This document shows, piece after piece, positions 26,005 to 33,135 of a stretch of 33,550 nucleotides of DNA. This stretch comes from Saprospiraceae bacterium. GTDB lineage: Bacteria > Bacteroidota > Bacteroidia > Chitinophagales > Saprospiraceae. A program made the position numbers and the translations under genes. Under the pieces are notes generated by a model. The model saw only the letters and a program-made list of their open reading frames with translations, had not been told where the DNA came from and did not search any database. Where the stretch lies: the NCBI GenBank assembly GCA_020629535.1, contig JAHDDD010000001.1, positions 1 to 33,550 of the forward strand, read 5' to 3'. The first letter of the stretch is position 1. Each line of letters opens with the position of its first letter.

Positions 26005-26280
26005 ATGAAAACCGTGAAAGGTCAGAAGCCTGGCATTGACGCAGTGCGTGATTTGATTTTTGGAGAACACATGAAGGATTACGAAATCCGGTTTGCCAAC
26101 TTGGAAAACGAATTCAAAGCTAAGATCCATAATATGGAAAAAAAGCTGAAGGATCTCGAAAAAGCCTATAAACAAGTAAACAATAAGTTATCCATCAGTC
26201 AAGATGGCAAAATGGACAAATCTCATTTGGCATTACTCTTCAAAGAACTTTCAGAAAGTGTAAGCGAGAAGGTCAAGTAA
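26005..26280 (+). CDS. Small coiled-coil protein, first gene of GTPase operon
   Basis: Unrecognised 91-aa soluble protein. Its centre (about 27-62, IRFANLENEFKAKIHNMEKK onward) is a coiled coil. It begins with KPGIDAVRDLIFGEHMKDYE and ends with a short amphipathic helix (HLALLFKELSESVSEKV). No membrane or catalytic feature is seen. The next gene begins 1 nt after its stop, making it part of the four-gene unit with a Ras-like GTPase. A scaffold or dimerisation role for the longin-like partner is plausible but is inference. Confidence 0.8.
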   Translation: MKTVKGQKPGIDAVRDLIFGEHMKDYEIRFANLENEFKAKIHNMEKKLKDLEKAYKQVNNKLSISQDGKMDKSHLALLFKELSESVSEKVK

Positions 26281-26281
26281 G

Positions 26282-27058
26282 ATGCGCGGAATTACACCTA
26301 TTGACGAATTAAAATCATTGTTGCTTCAAGACTATAGGCAACAAACAGAACGTGACTTTGAAAAATTGCGGGTCAAGGTTCTTGCTTCCATTGAAAAACT
26401 GGAGAAAGAAATCTATGAACCTGAAAGACTTGCGGTTCACATCAGTAAAAGCAAATCACAACTTTTAGATATTCTGGCTCCTGAAATCGGAAAGCTGATT
26501 AAGAATTATCTGGCTTTAGAGATTGAAAAGATTCAGAAAAGGATCAGCGACACAACAGACAAATTTTCATATAACAATGTAAAATCAAGATTCAAAGCAT
26601 TGTTTGGTCTTGAAAGTAAAGAACGCATTGATTTGCTTGGATTCCCTGAGATAATAGATATACTCATGATTGACAAAGACAGTGGATTACTACTGGGCAA
26701 ATTTAGTACAGAAGAAAAAATCGATACAGACATTGTAGCAGGTATGTTCAATGCCATTAAATCATTTGCTGATACAGCTTTTGAAAATGAAGGCAATGAG
26801 TTGGATCTCATTCACTACAACGACTACAAGATCAAACTCCATGTTTTTGGCAGTATTTACTATGCCACCATCTTCACTGGAAGATACTCTCCTGAATTTC
26901 AAGATATTCTCAATACTGACATCAACAACTTCACTGACAAAATCTCAAAAGAATTGATCAATCAACAAAATAAAGAGCAGATCACTTCAAAGATGAGTCA
27001 ATTAATGAACAAAGAATTTACACACACATGCACGAGGTTAGAAAGAAGATTATTTTAA
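26282..27058 (+). CDS. Coiled-coil protein with longin/roadblock-like domain
   Basis: 258 aa. Residues 1-95 are helical, with a coiled coil. Residues about 121-225 follow the order of a longin/roadblock-like domain: IIDILMIDKDSG (strand), LLLGKFS (strand), DTDIVAGMFNAIKSFADTAF (helix), LDLIHYNDYKIKLHVFG and YYATIFTG (strands), and a closing helix. Similar domains occur beside small GTPases in bacteria and archaea; MglB, the GAP of MglA, is a roadblock protein. The 3' end overlaps the GTPase gene by 31 nt, which suggests coupled production. I infer it is a GAP, GEF or membrane platform for the GTPase. The domain call is by pattern only. Confidence 0.75.
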   Translation: MRGITPIDELKSLLLQDYRQQTERDFEKLRVKVLASIEKLEKEIYEPERLAVHISKSKSQLLDILAPEIGKLIKNYLALEIEKIQKRISDTTDKFSYNNVKSRFKALFGLESKERIDLLGFPEIIDILMIDKDSGLLLGKFSTEEKIDTDIVAGMFNAIKSFADTAFENEGNELDLIHYNDYKIKLHVFGSIYYATIFTGRYSPEFQDILNTDINNFTDKISKELINQQNKEQITSKMSQLMNKEFTHTCTRLERRLF

Positions 27059-27525
27059 TTGGTTCCGTTGGAGTAGGAAAAACTTCTTTGATTAGAAGGT
27101 TTGTCCATCAGGAATTTACTGATGAGTATCACAGTACAATTGGGGTTAGAGTGGATAAGAAAACCATCACTCTTGATGACACCAAAGTACATTTGATGAT
27201 CTGGGATTTGGCAGGAGAGATATTGCAAAACAAAGCATATCAGGCATACCTCAAAGGCTCTTCTGGAATCATTGGAATTTTTGATGTAACTCGACCAGCA
27301 TCGTACCAGTTAATCAATGAAAGTTTACAAAATGTAAAAGGTAGTCAAGAATTATTGTCGATCATGGTCGGTAATAAAATTGATCTGTTAGATGAAACGA
27401 CAGACATTCATGGCTATGATTGCGAATATTTTACCAGTGCGAAAACAGGTGAAAATGTTGAAGAAATGTTTAATCTGATCGCTCAAAAACTTGTCAAGAA
27501 AGATGAAAAGTTCAAACGCATTTAG
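27028..27525 (+). CDS. Ras-like small GTPase with non-standard catalytic residues
   Basis: 165-aa single-domain G protein. G1 is GSVGVGKTS (12-20), G2 Thr37 in STIG, G3 WDLAGE (59-64), G4 NKID (116-119) and G5 SAK (137-139), so GTP/GDP binding should be intact. Aligning the P-loop lysine with Ras puts Val14 at Ras Gly12. Aligning DxxG puts Glu64 at Ras Gln61. Both substitutions slow hydrolysis in Ras itself. There is no C-terminal Cys for prenylation. It lacks the P-loop and TSD-type features I associate with MglA, and is closer to the uncharacterised Ras-superfamily groups of prokaryotes. It overlaps the longin-like gene by 31 nt and the pseudokinase gene by 23 nt. Confidence 0.93.
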   Translation: MHEVRKKIILIGSVGVGKTSLIRRFVHQEFTDEYHSTIGVRVDKKTITLDDTKVHLMIWDLAGEILQNKAYQAYLKGSSGIIGIFDVTRPASYQLINESLQNVKGSQELLSIMVGNKIDLLDETTDIHGYDCEYFTSAKTGENVEEMFNLIAQKLVKKDEKFKRI

Positions 27526-28549
27526 ATTCATATTTGACAATGATGGGATCATCTATTTTGCAGAAGCTCCATTTTACAATCCGGCTTCTGAAAAGAAGAT
27601 TGATGAATACTTCCCGATTTTTTCTGATCAAACGACGTATGACACGTGGGTGAATAAACCCATACATCCATATGAGTTTGAAATAAATGACAGGAATTAT
27701 TTTGTAGACATAAACCTGGACCACATAAAGAAAAATGGACAAAGATATTATGATCTTGTGCTAGTGGATAAGTCAAATCATTACCTGAAGTTTCAAGCTG
27801 AAAGAACAGAAAAAAACAACTATAAGATTTCCAATGAGAGGATGTTGGAAATGAATCATAGACTAAAATCTAAGATTGAACAGCTTGATGAAATATTGCA
27901 ATATGTGGTTGGCAATGAGGTAAAGTCCCCTATTGGAAGTATACGAAGCACACTTCAAGTACTTGACGATTCAAAAAATCTGAATGCAAGTCAGACCCAA
28001 CTTATAAAAATATCAATCGAAGAGCTCTCAAGAATCGAGAATATTATCAGTGCTGTTTACGAATTGCAAATGTTTTCAAACTCAAAATCATTTGAGCAGA
28101 CGTACTATTGTTCATTTAATGAAATTCTCGAAGACACAAAAGAGACTTTGATTTCATCCGTTGACTTTGAAATTGCCTTTGACATTAATGATCAAAATCA
28201 ATATTTCGTCAACAAATTCCACTTCACGAAGATCTTACAAAGTTTAATAAAATACCTCGCATCATTTCCCCTGAAATACGTTCATGAAGTAATCATAAAG
28301 AACCTAAAGACTGAGGATCGAACTTGCGGACTATTGATTGAATCCAAAGCGGATTACTTAAGCAGCAACCTCAACACTTCCGACAGTATTAAAAGTTTGA
28401 AAAGTAAAGAACAAGATTTCAATCTGATGATTGCGAAAAAATTATCAAAATTATACGGCGGTACCGTTAGTGTAAATGATGATAATCCTCTTGCAACTTC
28501 TATTAAATTGGACTTCAAAAATTTACTTGTCAAAAAGTCAATCAGTTAA
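27503..28549 (+). CDS. PAS-like protein with degenerate histidine kinase core
   Basis: 348 aa from the ATG at 27503 (an in-frame TTG at 27491 is less likely). Residues about 6-100 resemble a PAS sensor (FRFIFDNDGIIYFAEAPF, then YYDLVLVDKSN). A coiled coil (about 110-130) leads into a HisKA-like helix pair, where the H-box reads VVGNEVKSPIGSI with Asn138 in place of the phospho-acceptor His. The HATPase-like region has ILQSLIKYLASF where the N-box Asn should be, no DxGxG, and DFNLMIAKKLSKLYGGTVSV where GTGLGL should precede. The fold appears kept while catalysis is lost. It overlaps the GTPase gene by 23 nt. A scaffold or GTPase effector role is inferred. Confidence 0.85.
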   Translation: MKSSNAFRFIFDNDGIIYFAEAPFYNPASEKKIDEYFPIFSDQTTYDTWVNKPIHPYEFEINDRNYFVDINLDHIKKNGQRYYDLVLVDKSNHYLKFQAERTEKNNYKISNERMLEMNHRLKSKIEQLDEILQYVVGNEVKSPIGSIRSTLQVLDDSKNLNASQTQLIKISIEELSRIENIISAVYELQMFSNSKSFEQTYYCSFNEILEDTKETLISSVDFEIAFDINDQNQYFVNKFHFTKILQSLIKYLASFPLKYVHEVIIKNLKTEDRTCGLLIESKADYLSSNLNTSDSIKSLKSKEQDFNLMIAKKLSKLYGGTVSVNDDNPLATSIKLDFKNLLVKKSIS

Positions 28550-28712
28550 TGAAAATCACATTCACAATCTGACCATTCTTTTGAATGGAAAGAGCTGATA
28601 CCCTCTTTTTCTCATTACCTGGACTGGAAGGAAGCCACAAATCCTTATCTTCTATCTGCAGCTGTCCATTGGCTGTTAAGTTGTCGCATCCAAATCTAGA
28701 AAATCTTCGCTT
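28542..28712 (-). pseudogene. Start-less coding-like fragment
   Basis: The minus strand between 28712 and the TGA at 28542-28544 is open for 56 codons and reads like protein (FGCDNLTANGQLQIEDKDLW, then PGNEKKRVSALSIQKNGQIV), ending VIFIN. It has no ATG, GTG or well-placed TTG and overlaps the 3' end of the protease gene in another frame. It could be the C-terminal remnant of a lost gene, or an extension of the upstream gene separated by a frameshift. It is equally possible that it is chance. Confidence 0.3.
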
Positions 28713-29383
28713 TCATATATGGCTGGTTCGCGTTTTGATTGCTTAAAAACAATTCTGAGATTCCAGACGAAGAGAATAAGAGCTACAACCAACCAGATAT
28801 ACATCCACACATCTGCTGGGAGCACCTTCATTATTTCAGCATATTTCGCAAGATCGGAACTTGGACCCACATTGAAATCTTGAATGATGTAAAGGATACA
28901 TGCCAAACCGAGAAACATCAAAACTTCTCTTCCAAAATTCGTCCTTAAAGCAATAAAAAGTAGGAAAAGAGAAAAAGCTATAAGGAAGCCAGAAGAGAAC
29001 ATGGAGCTAAACCAAAACACTGATGAGAACATCATTGATACTGCAAGAATGAGCAACATGGGATTCACCATTCTCTTAAATCGAGCCCCAATGAGAAAGA
29101 GGAGATTTCCAAAAATCGCACTACCGAGATAGCCTCCCATTAGAATAATTGGTGCATTTCCACCAATGGTTCTTGTGAGACCACTTCCATCAGAGTTAAT
29201 CATAATATCTTCCACATGTCCACCTGTGATCAATGCCCCGAAAGCATGACCAAATTCATGGAGATAGGTTACCAATAAAATGACGGGATACAAAATCTTA
29301 TATCCCCATTCTCCACCAAAATATCTTAGGCCAAAATAAATAGCCAAAATCAGGATCATCCTGATGAGGATGTTAGAGCGCAT
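28676..29383 (-). CDS. M50B-like membrane metalloprotease
   Basis: 235 aa with six or seven hydrophobic helices. The zinc motif HEFGH (in LLVTYLHEFGHAFGALITGG) lies in an early helix. It is followed by INSDGSGLTRTIGG and MGGYLGSAIFGN, the pattern of the peptidase_M50B-like family of small integral-membrane proteases. The second metal ligand of classic site-2 proteases (an Asp near an NPDG motif) is not evident, so activity is uncertain. Substrate unknown. Its start overlaps the end of the GNAT gene by 11 nt, so it is the second gene of a minus-strand pair. Confidence 0.85.
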   Translation of the reverse strand: MRSNILIRMILILAIYFGLRYFGGEWGYKILYPVILLVTYLHEFGHAFGALITGGHVEDIMINSDGSGLTRTIGGNAPIILMGGYLGSAIFGNLLFLIGARFKRMVNPMLLILAVSMMFSSVFWFSSMFSSGFLIAFSLFLLFIALRTNFGREVLMFLGLACILYIIQDFNVGPSSDLAKYAEIMKVLPADVWMYIWLVVALILFVWNLRIVFKQSKREPAIYESEDFLDLDATT

Positions 29384-29912
29384 ATTTGAAGTTTTTCAGG
29401 TGTAAGATATATTCAAAAAGATCTTCTTCTAATTTTTCATGCTTTTCAAAACCAGCTTTTTTGATGATCTTCAATGAAGCCTCATTTCCATTTTGTACAA
29501 CTGCTCGTAAGGAGTCTAATTGTATTTGGGTTTTGCAATATTCAATTACCTTGTAAACAGCTTCACTAGTAAAACCGTTCCCCCAGAATTCAGGTTTCAT
29601 CTCAAACCCAATTTCAGCGGAATTATTCTCTTGTTGATATTGAAACATCACAACGGATCCGATCATTACATCGTCAATTGGTTTCGTCATGATCCAAAGT
29701 GCAATTTCGTTATTTTGAAATCCTTTTTGTAGCGTTCGAATATGTTCCTTGGTGTCTTCTATAGATAGAGAGCGGTCTCTGCCTAAGTATTCGTTGACTT
29801 TTGGATTGGATCGCAGTTCGAAGATAGGCTGCAAATCTTGATCCTTCAGTTGTCTAAGAATCAACCTTTCTGTGTGCAAGGTTGGTACTGGATCGCAATT
29901 AAAACCATTCAT
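29373..29912 (-). CDS. GNAT N-acetyltransferase (RimJ/RimL-like)
   Basis: 179-aa cytosolic acetyltransferase. It starts with TLHTERLILRQLKDQDLQPI, the usual opening of the RimJ/RimL/Acetyltransf_3 group. The acetyl-CoA loop region (EFWGNGFTSEAVYKVIEYC) and the motif B segment NEASLKIIKKAGFEKH follow. Members of this group acetylate protein N-termini, small amines or antibiotics; the substrate here is unknown. It is the first gene of a pair, overlapping the M50B-like protease start by 11 nt, and is divergent from the molybdopterin oxidoreductase with 69 nt between starts. Confidence 0.92.
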   Translation of the reverse strand: MNGFNCDPVPTLHTERLILRQLKDQDLQPIFELRSNPKVNEYLGRDRSLSIEDTKEHIRTLQKGFQNNEIALWIMTKPIDDVMIGSVVMFQYQQENNSAEIGFEMKPEFWGNGFTSEAVYKVIEYCKTQIQLDSLRAVVQNGNEASLKIIKKAGFEKHEKLEEDLFEYILHLKNFKYAL

Positions 29913-29981
29913 CCGTTTAAATTAGATGTCAAATGTCTGAAATTTTTAATAATTTACTTTTACAATAATCACTGGTGAGTC

Positions 29982-32273
29982 ATGAAAAGGGAAAAAGTTC
30001 AAGCGATAGCACCCGAAGAGTTCGAAGAAATAAAATTGAAAAAGCCAGCCAATTATGCGGCAGGACCTACTGCGATTAAAGTTGCCATGGATCATGCTAT
30101 TGAAGAAATGGGACTTTCACGCGCTATGCAGACATTGGCAAGAATGAATAAAAAAAACGGATTTGATTGTCCTGGATGTGCGTGGCCAGACCCTGATGAC
30201 AAAAGATCGGTATTGGGTGAATATTGTGAGAATGGTGTCAAAGCATTAGCAGAAGAGGCTACATTAAAAAGAGTTGATCCAGCTTTTTTTGAAAAACATT
30301 CAATTGCTGGAATATCTTCATGGAGTGATTATAAGATCGGCAAAAGTGGAAGACTCACCCACCCTATGGTTTTGAAGCCAGGAGAAAATCATTATAAACC
30401 CATCTCTTGGGATGAAGCTTTTGAATTGATAGGGAAGAAACTTAAAAAACTAAAATCTCCAAACGAAGCGATCTTTTATACATCAGGACGATCAAGCAAT
30501 GAAGCGGCTTTTTTATACGGCCTATTTTGCAGAGCCTATGGCACCAATAATATGCCTGACTGCTCTAACATGTGTCACGAATCGAGTGGTGTCGCATTAA
30601 AGCAAACCGTTGGTATTGGAAAAGGATCAGTCGTCTTGGATGATTTACACAAAGCTGATGTGGTTATAGTAATTGGTCAAAACCCTGGAACCAATCACCC
30701 ACGTATGCTTTCCGCGCTAGAAAAATGCAAAGAAAAAGGAGGTAAAATCATTAGCATCAATCCACTTAATGAGGCAGGATTGAAAAGATTTAAAAATCCA
30801 CAGAGAGTTGGAGGAATCATTGGTGGAGGCACATATCTGACTGATGTATTTCTACAAGTAAAAATCAATCAAGATGTACCATTGCTTAAAGCAATACAAA
30901 AGGAGTTGTTGTCACTGAACAAAGTTGATCAAGCTTTCATAGATCATACTTTCATTGAAGAAAAGACAAGTGGCTTTGATGGTTTGGTCGAAGATCTTGA
31001 AAATTACAAGACCGAGGATCTACTTGACCAATCCGGTATATCCACAGATTCATTTGATGAGGCATTAAAATTATTAGCTCCTGCCCGAAAAATTATCATC
31101 TGTTGGGCAATGGGACTAACGCAACACAAAAATGGGGTGGAGAATATCAAGGAATGTGTCAATCTTTTATTGATGAAAGGTAGCATCGGGAAAGATGGCG
31201 CTGGTACATGTCCGGTCCGAGGACATAGCAATGTACAAGGAGACAGAACTGTCGGAATCGTAAGTAAAGTAAATCCTAAAATCAATAAAGCGCTCAAAGA
31301 AAAATTTGGCTTTAATGCACCTGACAAAGCTGGCTATGATACTGTGGCATGCATTCAAGCGATGTACGATAAAAAGGCTACAGTTTTTGTTTCATTGGGA
31401 GGTAATTTTCTGTCGGCTGCTTCTGATACTAACTTCACAGCAGAAGCTTTACAAAATTGTGATCTGACCGTTTCGATAAGTACAAAGTTGAACAGAACAC
31501 ACGTAATACCCGGCAAGACTTCTCTTATCCTTCCTACCCTTGGTCGATCAGAGAAGGATGAAAAAAACGGAAAAGAGAGAAAGCTTTCTGTTGAAAACAG
31601 TATGGGGAAAGTTCACAGTACAGCAGGTAAGTTAGAACCTGCCTCAGAACATTTGATCAGCGAAGTTGAAATTGTTTGTCGCATGGCCAAAGCTGTAATA
31701 GGAAATGAAAGCATTGATTGGGACAAATATATGCTAGATTATTCACTGGTCAGACAAACCATTTCTGAAATCATTGATGGTTTTGAAGAATATGAAAAAC
31801 GAATTTCAGATGGAAATGAATTTTACCTTCCAAATAATGCCAGAAAAGCAGACTTCAGTAAAATGAAAGGAGGGAAAGCAAAATTTTCCATTTGCGAACT
31901 CCCCGACCATCACTTGGACGAAGATGAATTTTTAATGATGACCATCCGGTCCCACGATCAGTTCAACACCACCATCTATGGACTGGACGACAGATACAGA
32001 GGCATTTATAATGAAAGAAGGGTCGTCTTGATGAACCAACAAGACATGAAAGACCTCGGGTTACAAAAATTAGATGTCGTTAACCTGATCAGTGTATACG
32101 ACAAAATTGAAAGATCAGCAAACAACTTCAAAGTTGTTCCGTATAATATTCCGAGAGAAAATATTGCTACTTATTTTCCTGAGGCAAATTCATTGGTACC
32201 CATCAATCATTTTGCTGATCAGAGCAGAACGCCAATATCAAAATCAGTGCGAGTCAAAATATTAATAAAATGA
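29982..32273 (+). CDS. FdhF/YdeP-family molybdopterin oxidoreductase
   Basis: 763-aa cytoplasmic protein of the TIGR01701 type (formate dehydrogenase alpha-like). The N-terminus has FDCPGCAWPDP with Cys63 and Cys66, the reduced cysteine motif typical of YdeP proteins rather than the four-Cys Fe4S4 site of true formate dehydrogenases. Cys198 in NMCHESSGVAL is at the place of the catalytic Cys/Sec and is encoded by TGT. VIGQNPGTNHPRML and CPVRGHSNVQGDRT are cofactor-binding segments, and the C-terminal molydop-binding domain starts near 640. No Mo-cofactor or fdhD-like gene is adjacent. The physiological substrate of this family is not settled. It is monocistronic, divergent from the GNAT gene. 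Confidence 0.93.
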   Translation: MKREKVQAIAPEEFEEIKLKKPANYAAGPTAIKVAMDHAIEEMGLSRAMQTLARMNKKNGFDCPGCAWPDPDDKRSVLGEYCENGVKALAEEATLKRVDPAFFEKHSIAGISSWSDYKIGKSGRLTHPMVLKPGENHYKPISWDEAFELIGKKLKKLKSPNEAIFYTSGRSSNEAAFLYGLFCRAYGTNNMPDCSNMCHESSGVALKQTVGIGKGSVVLDDLHKADVVIVIGQNPGTNHPRMLSALEKCKEKGGKIISINPLNEAGLKRFKNPQRVGGIIGGGTYLTDVFLQVKINQDVPLLKAIQKELLSLNKVDQAFIDHTFIEEKTSGFDGLVEDLENYKTEDLLDQSGISTDSFDEALKLLAPARKIIICWAMGLTQHKNGVENIKECVNLLLMKGSIGKDGAGTCPVRGHSNVQGDRTVGIVSKVNPKINKALKEKFGFNAPDKAGYDTVACIQAMYDKKATVFVSLGGNFLSAASDTNFTAEALQNCDLTVSISTKLNRTHVIPGKTSLILPTLGRSEKDEKNGKERKLSVENSMGKVHSTAGKLEPASEHLISEVEIVCRMAKAVIGNESIDWDKYMLDYSLVRQTISEIIDGFEEYEKRISDGNEFYLPNNARKADFSKMKGGKAKFSICELPDHHLDEDEFLMMTIRSHDQFNTTIYGLDDRYRGIYNERRVVLMNQQDMKDLGLQKLDVVNLISVYDKIERSANNFKVVPYNIPRENIATYFPEANSLVPINHFADQSRTPISKSVRVKILIK

Positions 32274-32395
32274 ATTTTTGGATCATTTTGAAGGTGTAAA
32301 ACTAAATTGCGTCGCGCCTTTTCGAATCAAAGGCACATAGTTCAGAGACCTAGGATTAGAATATTATTATTCTTATATTTATATAAACGCATAAC

Positions 32396-32893
32396 ATGAA
32401 AATTCAATTATTCCTTTTAACATTTATTCTTTCGGTGGCTTCTGGCTATGCTCAGGAGAATAATGGTAGCAAAGCAGTTACTAGTGTGTACCACAATCTT
32501 AACAATATCACATTGGTCAACTTTGATGGTACACGATCTACAATCATGAAGAACGGAAATTCAGCGACACTCATAAACGCTGATGGTTCTCATTCCACCA
32601 TTAACTGCTTTGGTGATTCTTCCTCAAACATTGTCGCCATTGATGATACTCATTCCTCTGTTCGCCATAACGGCAACTCTTCAACAGTCATGAATGCAGA
32701 TGGCACACAATTCATCGTGCATCATAAAAGAACTTCGTCTTCTTGTTCAAAGGAAGGCGACATACATGTTATCACACATTTTTTTGGCAATAAAAAAGAG
32801 AGACATCTCATTGATCAAATTGATGTTTTGATTCATCAGAATTGGCTCACCAAAATGAAAATGGAAAAAGCACTAGTTCAGTTGGGTAAGTAG
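32396..32893 (+). CDS. Secreted protein with short imperfect tandem repeats
   Basis: 165 aa. A clear signal peptide (MKIQLFLLTFILSVASGYAQ) is cleaved before ENN. Residues about 39-108 hold about four imperfect repeats of 19-20 residues. Each has an Asp-Gly or Asp-Asp turn, a His/Arg-Ser-Thr strand and an Asn-Gly-Asn-Ser turn (FDGTRSTIMKNGNSATLINA, ADGSHSTINCFGDSSSNIVA, DDTHSSVRHNGNSSTVMNAD). This suggests a small beta-solenoid or antiparallel sheet. The last 45 residues are helical and positively charged (LIHQNWLTKMKMEKALVQL). It has no T9SS C-terminal domain. Function unknown. Confidence 0.75.
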   Translation: MKIQLFLLTFILSVASGYAQENNGSKAVTSVYHNLNNITLVNFDGTRSTIMKNGNSATLINADGSHSTINCFGDSSSNIVAIDDTHSSVRHNGNSSTVMNADGTQFIVHHKRTSSSCSKEGDIHVITHFFGNKKERHLIDQIDVLIHQNWLTKMKMEKALVQLGK

Positions 32894-32929
32894 GAGGAAA
32901 GAATCTTGCTGATTTCCACCCATCCCCGG

Positions 32930-32951
32930 CCCTTCCTTTAAAATGGAAGGG
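32930..32951. terminator. Hairpin CCCTTCC/GGAAGGG between convergent genes
   Basis: CCCTTCC (32930-32936) and GGAAGGG (32945-32951) form a perfect 7-bp GC-rich stem with an 8-nt loop, 37 nt after the repeat-protein stop. No T tract follows on either strand, so it would be a weak terminator or an mRNA 3'-end stabiliser. Confidence 0.35.
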
Positions 32952-32972
32952 AGAATTATGGAATTATATGGA

Positions 32973-33135
32973 ACCATTCACCACTCACCGCTAACTAAAC
33001 ACCTTTGAAAGGGAGTGATTTATTGACATGAGGTTGTCATGGATTATGTTTGCAAAAACACCACACATCAACATTGACAATTCTGGTATCCTAGCTAAAA
33101 ACCATTCACAACTCACCATTCACCTCTAACTAAAC
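32973..33135. repeat. Two-copy direct repeat (CCATTCAC...CTAACTAAAC)
   Basis: ACCATTCACCACTCACC then GCTAACTAAAC at 32973-33000 recurs at 33101-33135 as ACCATTCACAACTCACC, ATTCACCT, then CTAACTAAAC. The second copy has an internal extra ACTCACC/ATTCACC unit. The 100 nt between them include TTGACATGAGGTTGTCATGG. The whole 32894-33135 gap has no coding frame. Confidence 0.6.

Noticed and set aside
27500-27525. Prenylation motif at the GTPase C-terminus
   Set aside because: The protein ends KKDEKFKRI, without cysteine.
30565-30590. Selenocysteine in the molybdopterin enzyme
   Set aside because: The catalytic-position codon in CHESS is TGT; no in-frame TGA is present.
32973-33135. CRISPR array
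   Set aside because: Only two unequal copies, one gap of about 100 nt, no cas genes in the window.
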